Of a DNA stretch of 64,000 nucleotides, positions 22,117 through 32,679 are shown piece by piece. A program made the translations under genes and the position numbers. A model generated the notes under the pieces. The model was not told the DNA's origin. It saw only the letters and a list, made by a program, of their open reading frames with translations, and made no database searches. Within the stretch, counting starts at the first letter, position 1; each line of letters starts with the position of its first letter. Source of the stretch: Symbiodinium natans (lineage: Eukaryota; Sar; Dinophyceae; Suessiales; Symbiodiniaceae); NCBI GenBank assembly GCA_905221605.1, contig CAJNDS010002497.1, forward strand, positions 144,001 through 208,000, written 5' to 3'.

Positions 22117-22388
22117 TAGGGTTTAGGGTTTAGGGTTAAGGGTTTAGGGTTTAGGGTATAGGGTTTAGGGTTTAGGGTTTAGGGTTTAGGGTTTAGGGTT
22201 TAGGGTTTAGGGCTAGGGTTTAGGGTTTAGGGTTTAGGGTTTAGGGTTTAGGGTTTAGGGTTTAGGGTTTAGGGTTTAGGGTTTAGGGTTTAGGGTTTAG
22301 GGTTTAGGGTTTAGGGTTTAGGGTTTAGGGTTTAGGGTTTAGGGTTTAGGGTTTAGGGTTTAGGGTTTAGGGTTTAGGGTTTAGGGTG
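22117..22388. repeat. Longest TTTAGGG array in the window
   Basis: About 270 bp, nearly perfect. Confidence 0.97.
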
Positions 22389-23221
22389 GTACCTGCCCCG
22401 GAACTAGGATGGCCCTTAAAACCCTCTGAAAATATTCTTAAATATGATCCTCTTAAACCCAATAGGGAAAATGAAAAACGCGCCAAGGGCCTGTTCAGGG
22501 TTTAGGGTTTAGGGTTTGGGGTTTAGGGTTTGGGGTTTAGGGTTTGGGGTTTAGGGTTTAGGGTTTAGGGTTTCGGGAGAAGCAAAAGCTCACACTCTGA
22601 GCGCCCGCCGAAACTGAAGGCTCTGGAGACTGCGCCGGGCTCGCGCCACTTTGGAAACCTTAAGCCCCAAGGCCCTAAGGCCTGAACCCGAAGCCAAACC
22701 CAAAGGAGCCTAAACCCCAAACCTCCATGATTTACCCTAAACCCTGAACTCCTAAACTCCTAAACTCTAAACTCTTCAACCCTCAGCCCCTAAACCCTAA
22801 ACCCGATAACCCTAAACCCTAAACCCTAAACCCTAAACCCTAAACCCTACAAATCCTACACCCTAAACCCTAAACCCTAAACCCTAAAAATCCCTAAACC
22901 CTGAACCCGCCCGCCTCCAGCTTGCGCCCGGCGCTTCGTCCGGCTCCGCACGGCGGCGGCCGCCGCCGCGGCCGCGGCAGCGGCCGAGAGCGCAGGCGCA
23001 AGCCCTCCCAGGGTTTAGGGTTTAGGGTTTAGGGTTTAGGAAGTAGGGTAGGAGTTTGGGGTTTAGGGTTTAGGGTTTAGGTTTATAGGGTTTAGGGTTT
23101 AGGGTTTATAGGGTTTAGGGTTTAGGAAGTGGGGTAGGAGTTTGGGGTTTAGGGTTTAGGGTTTAGGGTTTAGGAAGTAGGGTAGGAGTTTGGGGTATAG
23201 GGTTTAGGGTTTAGGGCTTTA

Positions 23222-23350
23222 GGGTTGAGGGGATTGAGGGGTTGAGGGGTTGAGGGGTTGAGGGGTTGAGGGGTTGAGGGGTTGAGGGGTTGAGGGGTTG
23301 AGGGGTTGCGGGGTTGAGGGGTTGAGGGGTTGAGGGGTTGCGGGGTTGAG
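23222..23350. repeat. 8-bp variant array GGGGTTGA
   Basis: About 15 units. Confidence 0.92.
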
Positions 23351-23504
23351 GAGATTTGGGGGTTGTTTGGGGTTTTGAGGGCCTTGGTTTTAGGGTTAGG
23401 GGCTGAGGGCTTGGGAATTTTCAGGGCTTTGGGTTCCAGGGTTTAGGGTATATGCCGGGCTGAAGGGGGTTTTAGGGCTTTTGGTTTTAGGGTTTAGGGT
23501 ATAT

Positions 23505-23600
23505 GAAGCAGGGTTTGTATTTCTTGTACCCCCAAAAGGACACACAATATATACACTCACCAATTTTAAAAGGGAACCTTATATGCACTCACCAAGAACA
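23505..23600. mobile_element. Repeat element, family 4
   Basis: Contains TATACACTCACCAATTTT and a second CACTCACCAAG. Confidence 0.75.
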
Positions 23601-24885
23601 GTAATATAAACCCTACTCCATATAGGGCTTAGCACTCAGGGCGCTGTAGGGAACATTTTGGAGAAAGTGAGGTTTACATGTCGGCCTGGACCTTCGGGAC
23701 GCAAACAAAAATCGAAAACCGAAGGATCAGAGACCCTCTAGGCCCTCTAGGGTGGCTCTAATGTTCTACTGAAATCACCCTTAAACCCTAATAAACCCTA
23801 AACCCTAAACCCTAAGCCCTAAGCCCTAAGCCCTAAGCCCTAAACCCTAAACCCCCCCCAAAAAACAAACCCTAAGCATGAGCCCGGCTTAAGTCTTTTT
23901 TCGTCCCCAAAGGTACTCCTGAACCCGGACACAGTACGCACACCACAGCAGGAAGAGTCTAGGGTTCAGGGTTCAGAGTTCAGGGTTCGGGGTTTAGGGT
24001 TTAGGGTTTAAGGTTTAGGGTTTGGGTTAGGGTTTAGGGTTTAGGGTTTTGGAAGTCAACCAGCGGCCTGCATCTGGAACCCTCTTGGGAGGAGACGACG
24101 ATCGATGAAATCTGGCTGACGAAGCCTTGGACGCCCCGGCTCTCTGGGACGGTTTATCGGGTTTAGGTTAGGGTTTAGGGTTTAGGGTTGAGGGTTCAGG
24201 GTTCAGGGTTCAGGGTTTAGGGTTTAGGGTTTAGGGTTTAGGGTTTAGGGTTTAGGGTTTAGGGTTTAGGGTTTAGTGTTCAGGGTTTAGGGTTTAGGGT
24301 TCATTCAGGGTTCAGGGTCAGGGCTCTGAAAACATCCCCTGCTCAGGGACTCTTTCTTGAAGTACCAGATTCCTAAGATGAGACCATTGGACCCCAAACT
24401 CTGCAACCCGAAGCCATCAACGCTTGAACCATTCATGCCGTAAACCCTAAACCCTAAACCCTAAACCCTAAACCCTAAACCCTAAACCCTAAACCCTAAA
24501 CCCTAAAACCCTGAACCCTGAACCCTGAACACTGAACACTGAACACTGAAACTCTAAACCCCCATGAACCGATATCGAAAGCTCTTCCTCCGCCCTTCCC
24601 GCGCCCTTCCCTCATCGCCACCCGCAAGCCCCAGCACCCTTTAGGGTTTAGGGCTTAGGGTTTCGGGTTTAGGGTTTCGGGTTTGGGTTTCGGGTTTAGG
24701 GTTTCGGGTTTAGGGCTTCGGGTTTAGGGTCCCTTCGACAGGCAAACGCCCTGGCACCCTAAACACTAAAACCCTCCAAAAAGGTCTCCAAGTCCTGAGC
24801 CCCCAAAACTGCCAATGGGATCTAGGGTTTAGGGTTTAGGGTTGAGGGTTTAGGGTTTAGGGATGGCCGTGAAATCCCAGAAGCT

Positions 24886-24982
24886 TAGGATGTTCCTTAT
24901 ACGCACAGTCGGTAAGAGGGGCTATCATCAATGGTACTCGGATCCCTCTTAAGGACTGTTAGTACAAGGGGGATCATCCCAA
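24886..24982. mobile_element. Inverted-repeat element, family 2
   Basis: Diverged left end, right end AGTACAAGGGGGATCATCCC. Confidence 0.8.
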
Positions 24983-25121
24983 CATAAACAAAAGAAACAT
25001 CCCTAAACCCTAAACCCTGAACCCTAAACCCTAAACCCTAAACTCTAAACCCCCCTAAACCCGAAACCCTAAACCCAAACCCTAAACCCTAAACCCTGGG
25101 CAGAGCGGCTGCGCGCGATGC

Positions 25122-25169
25122 CTTGGCGCTCGGCGCGCCAACACGCAGACCAGCAGAAGGGACGAAGGC
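25122..25169 (-). CDS. Probable transit-peptide exon (FVP motif)
   Basis: On the minus strand this 48-nt island follows AAACAG and precedes a GC donor. It reads AFVPSAGLRVGAPSAK and stays open into ASRAAALPR. The FVP motif and the small, basic, hydroxylated composition resemble dinoflagellate plastid transit peptides. It lies upstream of the ABC1-type kinase on the same strand and may be its N-terminal part. The exon with the start codon was not found, so the link is inference. Confidence 0.45.
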
Positions 25170-25194
25170 CTGTTTCTTAGGGTTTTGGGGGTTA

Positions 25195-25432
25195 GGTTTA
25201 GGGTTTTGGGGGTTTAGTGGGTTTAGGGGGGTTTAGGGGGTTTAGGGGGTTTGGGGGTTTAGGGGGTTTAGGGGGTTTAGAGGGTTTAGAGGGTTTAGGG
25301 GGTTTAGGGGGTTAGGGGGTTTAGGGGGTTGAGGGGGTTTAGGGGGTTTAGGGGGTTTAGGGGGTTTAGGGGGTTTAGGGGGGTTTAGGGGGTTTAGGGG
25401 GTTTAGGGGCTTTAGGGGGTTTAGGGGGTTTT
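25195..25432. repeat. 8/9-bp variant array GGGGGTTTA
   Basis: About 25 units; source of artificial Pro-rich antisense frames. Confidence 0.93.
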
Positions 25433-26005
25433 CGGGATTGGGGCTTGGGGCGTGGGAGGGTTTTGCGCGCGGATTTCGGGGTTTAGGGGTTCGGGAAATC
25501 ATGGGGGGTTTGGGAGGTTTTGGGTTTATGACTCAGGGTTTGGGAGGTTTTGGGTTTATGACTTGGGGGTTCGGGAGGTTTTGGGTTTATGACTCAGGGT
25601 TTGGGGCTTCGGGCTTTGGTTTGGTTTAGTGAAAAGCGCCTGACTGCACAGCCTGCCCTTGTACTTTTCTTATATGCCAGGGAGCCCCAGCCATGTTCAG
25701 CGAACCATCCATGGCGCTCAGGCAGCCACAGAAAGCAACAAGGGTTCTTTGCTATAGTACAGTATAACAATATGAAAGAAAAATGGAGTACCTGTTTCCA
25801 CGCTCGCCTAACTTCGGAATCGTAAAAAGGTGGGCAACTGGCTCTCTCCCTCTCTCTCGCTGTCTCCCTGGGGCTGATTGCATGGGACGCCTTGCTGTCC
25901 AAGTGAGTAGGAAGCTGAAACGACCAAAGCCAAAGACAGAACGTGATATCAAGTCCTGTCCCTAACTAAGCACTCCAAATATAAATCCCGGACGCCTTCC
26001 ACCCC

Positions 26006-26120
26006 TTGGTAGGCCAGTAACCATAGCATAATGAGGGTACCTTTTTTTGGGGCTTGGCTACTTTATATAAGGGGACCTTGAAACAAAAAAGGGGGCAAAA
26101 GGGCACCACTGGGCTACCAA
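26006..26120. mobile_element. Inverted-repeat element, family 1
   Basis: Ends TTGGTAGGCCAGT and ACTGGGCTACCAA. Confidence 0.85.
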
Positions 26121-26137
26121 CACCCTCAACCCCTCGC

Positions 26138-26268
26138 CCTACAAGGAGGGGCCCCCCAAGTTATAAGTAGAGTTGTAAGGGCCCTAAATTAGGGTTATAG
26201 GGATCCTAAACTAGGTTATAAATCCCTTAACTAGAGTTAGTATAGTAAGGGGGCCCCTCTTTGTACAG
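26138..26268. mobile_element. Inverted-repeat element, single copy
   Basis: CCTACAAGGAGGGGCCCCCC paired with GGGGGCCCCTCTTTGTACAG. Confidence 0.8.
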
Positions 26269-26572
26269 CCCCAGACAGTTCAGGGCGTCAGGGCGTCTTT
26301 GCGTTTAGGGCTGGAAGGCGGCTCATTTCAGCGGGGCAGCGTGACACCGGGGGGTTGACAAAAGCCCTAAACCCTAAACCCTAAACCCGACACCCGAAAC
26401 CCGAGAACCTAAACGAGACGCAGTGCCCAACTTCTCACGGGAAGACCCTAAGACCCCAAGACAACCCACCAACCTAGGAGCCCCCTTCATCATTAGGAAA
26501 CCTGCTAAGAATGGCATAGATGTAGGGGCCTAAATAGTTAAACTAGTTGTTATTTAATTATTTTTTGGGGGA

Positions 26573-26698
26573 TAGGGTTTAGGGTTTAGGGTTTAGGGGT
26601 TAGGGTTTAGGGTTTAGGGTTTAGGGTTTAGGGTTTAGGGTTTAGGGTTTAGGGTTTAGGGTTTAGGGTTTAGGGTTTAGGGTTTAGGGTTTAGGGTT
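26573..26698. repeat. TTTAGGG array
   Basis: About 17 units. Confidence 0.95.
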
Positions 26699-27173
26699 GG
26701 AGAGGGGGGGGGGGTATGATATTATACTTGAACAGGGACCATAAGGTACGAATGTTAGAAATTCTTCCGACCCCCTGCATTGGCTGTAGGGGCGAAGGAG
26801 CTGGGGATGCAAGGGCCCTGGTCGCAAACACCATACAACCCATTTGGGGATTAGGGTTTCGGGTTTAGGGTTTAGGGCTAGGGTTTAGGGCTTAGGGCCA
26901 TACTTCAGAACCCTTGAAAGGAAGTAGGGAACAATATGAAGGCCCCCCCCCCCCCCCCCCATATAATGACCCTGAGACATTCGAAAGCCCTGGCCTCCTA
27001 AACTCCGAATCGCTGACGCTCAAGCCCTGAAACCGAACGCTCTAACAGTATAGGGTTTAGGGTTTAGGGTTTAGGGCTTAGGGCTTAGGGGAATCGCAAA
27101 CCGACTCAAATCCGGGCCCAAACCCGAACACTCAAACCTCAAAGCGTCAACGGTTTAGGGCTTAACGGGTTAC

Positions 27174-27207
27174 CTTGGGGAGATTCCGGCACAGTTGCAA
27201 TCAGACA
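27174..27207 (-). CDS. Unknown gene exon: CLIATVPESPQ
   Basis: 34-nt exon, acceptor TACAAG, donor GTAACC. Last exon I could place; the next should begin with two bases of a split codon. Confidence 0.6.
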
Positions 27208-30200
27208 CTTGTACCCATGGAGAATATAGTAGGCAAGTCACTTAGAACATGCACCACGAATATAGGGGCCTTCACAAGTACAGTTAGTATATAGTAGAAG
27301 TACAGGGACCGTAAGGGAACATGAAAAGTATGTAACCCTAAACCCTAAACCCTAAACCCTAAACCCTAAACCCTAAACCCCCAAGAGTACATCCTCAGGG
27401 GGCACAGTGATAGCTCCAGGTCCGTGTCCCAGGGCATCATCGATACATGGCCTTGTGGGCTTTGACCGTCCCTTCTGATGCTCGAAACCCTAAACCCTAA
27501 ACCCCAAACCCCGAAACCCTAAACCCCTAAACCCGAAACCCTAAACCCTAAACCCTAAACCCCGAAACCCGAAACCCTAAACCCCGAAAGCCCAGAGCTA
27601 CCAACCTCAACTCGGGTAGGTTAAAAAAATGTCTAAACGTATGGCTGTCTTAGGATTTTACATGGCATTGAGGGCAATAGAAATATAAAAGTTATGTTCA
27701 AACCTACCCCTGTGAACCGTGAAAACCATAAAGGGCTTCTGCTGTCGGGTTTAGGGCCTAGGGCTTTCGCACTTTAGGGATTAGGTTTTGGGCTTCATGG
27801 TTCTTGCGGATCAGGGGGTAGACCGGACACTTTAGGGTTTAGGGGCCATCCGCCATTGGGGTCCTGGCTTTGTGTGTTTTCGGTTTAGGGCTTGTATGGT
27901 TGCTTCACGCTTCACCATCTTGGGGTTCATGGGTTTAGGGTTCGGATCGAGCTTTGCGGATTTTGGTGCTTAGCAAGGTCTCCATCTCCATCGTGGCAGA
28001 ATGCTCTCTGTCTGCGCGCAGGCAGATAGTCAGGCTGCAATGACAAAGTATTCCTGAAGTATTCCTCCATCTGCGAGGAGCAGATACTCTCTGAAGCCAC
28101 ATGAAGTAGGGTTTATATTCCTTGTAATTATCCCCAAGAGGACGCCAAATAGATACACTCACCAATATTGACAGGAACCTGATATGCAATCACCAATTAC
28201 ACCACCGAAGACCCCAAACAGTCAAAGGCCCGTCAAGGAAACAGTGGAGACAACGGGAGACAAGGAGACAAGGAGCCCAGGAACCCGGCAACGGCCCTCA
28301 GAATGTCGGCAATCTGTAAATGAATTTAGAACCCCAACACTACTGTTTGGGGGAAAACGGTACCCTAAACCCTAAACCCTAAACCCTAAACCCTAAACCC
28401 TAAACCCTGCTTCACATGACTCGATGTTGGCTATGGAAAACCTGTGGACAAAGATCGTCGGAGCGCAGAGTTGGCATTTCGCTGCGCGTGCAATCGCTTG
28501 CGTGGCAGCGTTGCGCAGGAAGCGCGAGATTTGCGATGCGCATGTCGGAATGAATGTCCGACAACCACAGTTCGAGAAAATCGGGCTGCAACATACCACA
28601 ACCTGTTAAGCCCCAGAACCCCACAATCCCGAAACCCCGAAGCAATGATGTCCTAAACCCCCACCCCTGCCACACTCTTGAGCCCCAAAACCTGAAATCC
28701 TGAAACCCTGAAACCCTAAACCTAGATCCCCTGCACCCTGAACCTTGAAACCCCCCAGAAACCCCAAAACCCTAACATAAAACTTCTTCGCGAAGGGCTC
28801 ATGGTCCCCACCTCCCCGAATCATCGCCGTGAGGAGGGTGCCCTGCTGGCAGACTTTTTTTGTACGTCCGGGGTTTGGGGGAGTTACCCCTAAACCCCTA
28901 AACCCCAACCCCCGAAAACCCAAACCCTGTCCCCCTATACCCCTAAATCCCTAAACGCGCCCTAAACCCTAAACCCCGAAAACCCTAAGCCCTAAACCCC
29001 GAAACCCCTGAGACCCTAAACCGACGTCTGAAGGCCATGCTCGAACCCCCTTGCCGCTGCAACGAACCCTAACCCCCTAAGACGCAACCACAAATCCTGG
29101 AGTCCCTATCCCTAGCCCTAAACCCTAAATCCTGAACCCGAAACCCTAAACCCTAAACCCCAGACCTTCTTCCTGCCATCTCAGCCACTCGAAGGCACTG
29201 AGGTTGAAACCCCTAAACCCTGAACCCCCCTTTTGGACTTCCACAATGCAAGCGGCACATGTCCATTGGTCTTGGACTTGCCCTGTGAGACTCGAAACGA
29301 CTGCAGCTGTGAAGGCATTTGAGGTAGGTTATTACAAGTACCCCAAAAGCACTTGTTTGGGGCTACATGTTGAAACTTACCTGCAACTATCTGGAACCAT
29401 TGATACATCCACCAACCATGGCAAAATAACCTCTGCCTCAATATGCTTGTCGGATCCTGTCCGAGTTCTGGACAGACGGTAGGACAAAGACATCCTTCCC
29501 AGCATTTAAGTGCCTTCCACTGCATCCGAGGCAGCCCTCACGACACTCACAGACCCAGGGCCTTCAGTGTGTATTCCTGCTCCTCGGAGATCACCTTATC
29601 CTCATTCTTCATGGTAACGTCGTTTGTTCGAAACTCGCTCTTCGTCAGCTTCACCGTGACCACGCCCTTTTCTCTGTCCACGGTGTAGGTGCCAAGCTTC
29701 TTGGTTTCCATGAAGCCACCACCGAAAGGACAGCCCTCCTCGTGGCAGTAGAGGGCGCTGAAGTTTGGGCTGAGGGTGAGGTACTTGTTCTCGATCCATT
29801 CGGGGCGCACGACGCTCTCCTTGACGATGTAGTGCTTCTTCACATCCTTGGGAGCCCACGAAGCATCTGTTAGTAAGGGCACCCTTCTTGGGGTGAAGTA
29901 TTTTTATAAGGGAACGGTGAACCCCCCTTTAAAAGGGAAAAGGGCACCACTGGGCCACCAAGCATCTAAGCCTTCCATGGCTCGACCGGGTTCGCAGAAT
30001 CGGAATCTCAAGCAGTCTTGAACTACCTTGAGACTTGAGCACAACATGCATCAGTGGCGACCGCAGCGGATTCCAACCCTAGAAACCGAGAAAAAAAAAA
30101 GACACCGACAGGCCTCCCTGGCAGGATCACTGTGGTTGGGGATGTTCCTCCCTTAGATGAACAGTCCTTAATAGGGATTGTAATAGGGGTACGATAATCC

Positions 30201-30578
30201 CTGTTCAGGACTGCTAGTAACTGCTAGTAGAAGGGGGAACATCCCAACCTAAACCCTAAACCCTAAACCCTAAACCAAAAACCCTAAACCCTAAACCGTA
30301 AACCCTAAACTCTAAACCCTAAACCCTAAACCCTAGGAGCCGCGCCTGCTTCGCAGCTGCGAAGTGGCGGGCATCCTTCGAAGTCCACCAGTTCACGATG
30401 CGCACGAAGCCATCCTGTTAAGGGTTTAGGGTTTTGGGTTTAGGGTTTCGGGTTTAGGGTACGCAAGCGACGCGGCGCGCGCGCGTGGGCAATGAAGACA
30501 TGGGGGGCGTGGTGGGCGTCTTGAGGAAGTACTTCAACGTCACAAGTGTGCAACACAACATGCTCCGTTTGAGGATTC
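27174..30578 (-). CDS. Multi-exon gene of unknown function, 12 exons resolved
   Basis: I do not recognise this protein. Twelve minus-strand exons join with matching phase. The largest (29551-29861) encodes a charged, Cys-containing segment with YCHEEGCPFGGGF. Later exons read EVILPWLVDVS, AMIRGGGDHEPFAKKFY, DFLELWLSDIHSDM and ALGHGPGAITVPPED. Introns are a mix: short AT-balanced GT-AG introns without telomeric DNA between 29.55 and 29.31 kb, telomere-array introns elsewhere, and one intron that is a transposon-like element. No signal peptide or start codon is visible at the 5' end (upstream exons probably exist above 30.6 kb), and the 3' end below 27.17 kb is unresolved. Phase agreement over 12 exons makes the gene model likely even without homology. 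Confidence 0.75.
27391..27474 (-). CDS. Unknown gene exon: DDALGHGPGAITVPPED
   Basis: 28 codons, acceptor GCATCAG, GT donor GAT|GTACTC. Phase 0 both sides. Confidence 0.78.
27615..27708. mobile_element. Possible inverted-repeat element
   Basis: AT-rich interior between CGGGTAGGTT and AACCTACCCC. Confidence 0.55.
27892..27918 (-). CDS. Unknown gene micro-exon: MVKREATIQ
   Basis: 9 codons, acceptor CCCCAAG, GC donor CAA|GC that abuts a telomeric motif. Confidence 0.6.
27975..28070 (-). CDS. Unknown gene exon: MEEYFRNTLSLQPDYLPARR
   Basis: 32 codons after the acceptor TGCTCCTCGCAG; GC donor CTT|GC. Phase 0 both sides. Confidence 0.78.
28107..28203. mobile_element. Repeat element, family 4
   Basis: Shares GATACACTCACCAAT and related blocks with 23505-23600 and 49590-49672; lies just upstream of the 28070 exon acceptor. 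Confidence 0.75.
28442..28585 (-). CDS. Unknown gene exon: DFLELWLSDIHSDM (48 codons)
   Basis: 144 nt, acceptor TTGCAG, donor CAG|GTTTTC. Begins PDFLELWLSDIHSDMRIANL. Three other open frames exist over this island; this one alone matches flanking phases. Confidence 0.78.
28777..28845 (-). CDS. Unknown gene exon: AMIRGGGDHEPFAKKFY
   Basis: 23 codons, acceptor CTGCCAG, GT donor TAT|GTTAGG that runs directly into a degenerate telomeric stretch. Confidence 0.78.
29036..29056 (-). CDS. Unknown gene micro-exon: RQGGSSM
   Basis: 21-nt candidate exon, acceptor GTTGCAG, GC donor ATG|GC. Chosen because it alone keeps phase 0 between its neighbours. Confidence 0.5.
29282..29306 (-). CDS. Unknown gene micro-exon: CSRFESHR
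   Basis: 25-nt exon, acceptor CTTCACAG, donor GCAAGT (GC variant of the consensus). It completes the Ser codon split by the preceding intron. Confidence 0.7.
29381..29467 (-). CDS. Unknown gene exon: EVILPWLVDVSMVPDSC
   Basis: 87-nt exon with strong acceptor (pyrimidine tract, TCTGTCCAG) and consensus donor GTAAGT. Phase 2 in, 2 out. Confidence 0.82.
29551..29861 (-). CDS. Unknown gene, main exon (103 codons)
   Basis: 311-nt exon, the longest of this gene. Reads SWAPKDVKKHYIVKESVV and ends LKALGL before a consensus GTGAGT donor. Charged, with a Cys pair (YCHEEGC). An alternative reading would be a complete small protein starting within the inserted element (29882) and ending at the TGA of the donor site; splicing to the next exons is phase-consistent and preferred. 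Confidence 0.85.
29869..29960. mobile_element. Inverted-repeat element (family 1) acting as an intron
   Basis: Element with the family end CTGGGCCACC, flanked by the 8-bp direct repeat AAGCATCT (29861-29868 and 29960-29967). Its removal with one repeat copy restores an open frame between two exons of the unknown gene. Donor GT or the duplicated site and acceptor AACAG are both available. Confidence 0.8.
29961..30026 (-). CDS. Unknown gene exon before the introner intron
   Basis: 22 codons (VVQDCLRFRFCEPGRAMEGL then DA), acceptor TCTCAAG. It ends inside the 8-bp direct repeat AGATGCTT that flanks the element at 29869-29960. Confidence 0.7.
30136..30247. mobile_element. Inverted-repeat element, family 2
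   Basis: Ends TTGGGGATGTTCCTCCC and GGGGGAACATCCCAA, with a short internal duplication of AACTGCTAGTA. Confidence 0.88.
30346..30414 (-). CDS. Unknown gene exon: DGFVRIVNWWTSKDARHF
   Basis: 23 codons between telomeric arrays, acceptor TTAACAG, GC donor CAG|GC. Phase 0 both sides. Confidence 0.75.
30485..30578 (-). CDS. Unknown gene exon: EHVVLHTCDVEVLPQDAHHA
   Basis: 94-nt exon (one base plus 31 codons). Acceptor AAGCCAG, GC donor CAC|GC. Confidence 0.7.
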
Positions 30579-30594
30579 CTGGCTTGGTGTGGAG

Positions 30595-30692
30595 GTTGGT
30601 CCCCCTTATACTAACAGTCTCGAATAGGGATTATAATAAGGGGTACGATAATCCGAATTAACGCCTGTTAGTATGAGGGGGAACATCCCAAA
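30595..30692. mobile_element. Inverted-repeat element, family 2
   Basis: Left end shortened (TTGGTCCCCCTTATACTAAC), right end complete; 17 bp from an exon of the unknown gene. Confidence 0.85.
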
Positions 30693-32679
30693 TTAGTGTG
30701 TATTATGCCCTAAACCCTAAACCCTAAACCCTAAACCCTAAACCCTAAACCCTAAACCCTAAACCCTAAACCCTACACCCTACACCCTACACCCTCAACC
30801 CCCAACCCTCAACCCTAACTAAAGGCTCGATTGAGGCTGCCGGGCGTGGGGACTGCAGAGACTGTGCGGTGGTACAACTCTTAGGGTAGTTACACGGTCC
30901 CTTAGTATGGGCCCTTATCATATACCCCTTAAACAGCCCATACAACCCAAGGGCCCTTACTTCAGAACCTAAACCCTAAACCCTAAACCCTAAACCCTAA
31001 ACCCTTTAAGGAGGACACCATGGGAGATTCGATGCTACAAGCGGGGACCGCCACCCATGCTTGAAGCTTCTTCAAGAGGAATCGCTGTGAGCCACCATAG
31101 TAAGGAAACCATAGGTTGAGGGTTGAGGGTTTAGGGTTTAGGGTTTAGGGTTTAGGGTTTTAGGGTGAGGAAACCACCTTTGTTCTATCCATTTGTGTAC
31201 ATATGTGCATGTCCCGTATTAATTGTTGTGGCAACTTTCTTTAAGTTGAGTTAAACCCTATAAGCCCTATGAAAGACCCCAGGCCCTTCAAACACAACCG
31301 GCCCTAAACCCTAAAAACCCCCCAAAAAACCTTATAAACCCTAAGCACCTATAAATCCTATAATAAACCCTATAAGCCCTTAAAAAAAACCTGTCAAACC
31401 CTATAAACTCTATAAACCCTGTAAACCCGCAAAACCCTACAAACCCTAAACCACTATAAACCCTATAAACCCTTAAAAAACCTATAAACCCTGCAAACCC
31501 TATAAACTCCATAAACCCTGTCAACCCGCAAACCCCTACAAACCCTAAAAAGCCTGTACCCCAAGTAATCCGAACCCTAAACCAAAAACCCAAACCAAAA
31601 CCCAAAACCCTAAACCCTAATTAAAACCTAAACCCAAGCAAACCATCCGAACCAACCCTAAACCCTAAACCCTAAACCCTAAACTCTAAGCCCTAAACCC
31701 TACACCCTACATAAACCCTAAACCCGAAACCCTAAACCCGAAACCCTAAACCCAAAACCCTAGCAAGCCATCCGAACCAGTGCAACCTCCAGACGCTTCC
31801 GGTAGTACAGGGGCGCGGCGATGCCTCGGCGGAGGTTTTGGGCTTGTAGGGTTTAGGGTTTAGGGTTTAGGGTTTGGGGTTCAGGATTCAGGGTTCAGGG
31901 ATTAGGGTGTATAGAAGGGAAGCTTTCTGGTGCTAAAAGCACCCGGTGGAAACAGAGGTCCGAGGTTGGGTCTCAAGGTGGTACGGTTATAATACTCATG
32001 TGGTCATAAAGGTCCTTGGGAAGCATACTAAAAGACCATTCAATTTCAAATGTAAAATGACAAGGAACTTCTGTCGTGTGCATTTGTATTAGAAATTTGT
32101 GCTTTTACACGGGCCAAGAACGGCGCCTAGCGGGCTTTCCAATTTATTTAAGGCGTGTTGGGTGTTCAGAAGCTTTGCTAAGTTGAAGGACGTTGGAAAC
32201 TCTGATCCTGCAAGAGTCATATGAGTCTGGGCTTGGAGGCTCTGGGAACCCTAAACCCTAAACCCGAAACCCTAAACCCTAAACCCTAAACCCCAAACCC
32301 TAAACCCTAAACCCTAAACTCTAACCCTAAACCCCAACTCTAAACCCTAAACCCTAAACCCAGTTTCGGGCGGGCTTTGGTCGCAACCACCTCGGCCCTA
32401 AAGCAGCAGCACGCTTCAAGACCAAATTCCTTACCAGCCCCCACCTTTCACCCTGAAATCAATTGAGAGCCACTTTCAAGGCAAACCAACCCAACCGAGC
32501 CACACAAGGCACAAAACACAGTTCAAACTTCAGCCCTAACCCCCCCCCCCCCCCCCCCCCCAAAGAAAAAAAAAAAAAAGCGACCCCACAACGCGAATGT
32601 GAGTCCCCGTATGATCTCTTTGCCCGTTGCTCCATCTGTCGTGGCTGTATGGTTGTTTAGGGTTTAGGGTTTAGGTTGC

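Noticed and set aside
24058-24160. Plus-strand exon HLEPSWEETTIDEIWLTKPW
   Set aside because: Equally good minus-strand readings exist and neither has homology or fixed phase, so no strand was called.
29547-29882. Complete 111-residue single-exon protein
   Set aside because: Its first four codons lie inside the inserted element and its stop is the TGA of a consensus GTGAGT donor; splicing to neighbours keeps phase.
30030-30046. Possible relic of the dinoflagellate spliced leader (TTGTGCTCAAG) on the minus strand
   Set aside because: Too short and imperfect, and it lies just upstream of an internal exon.
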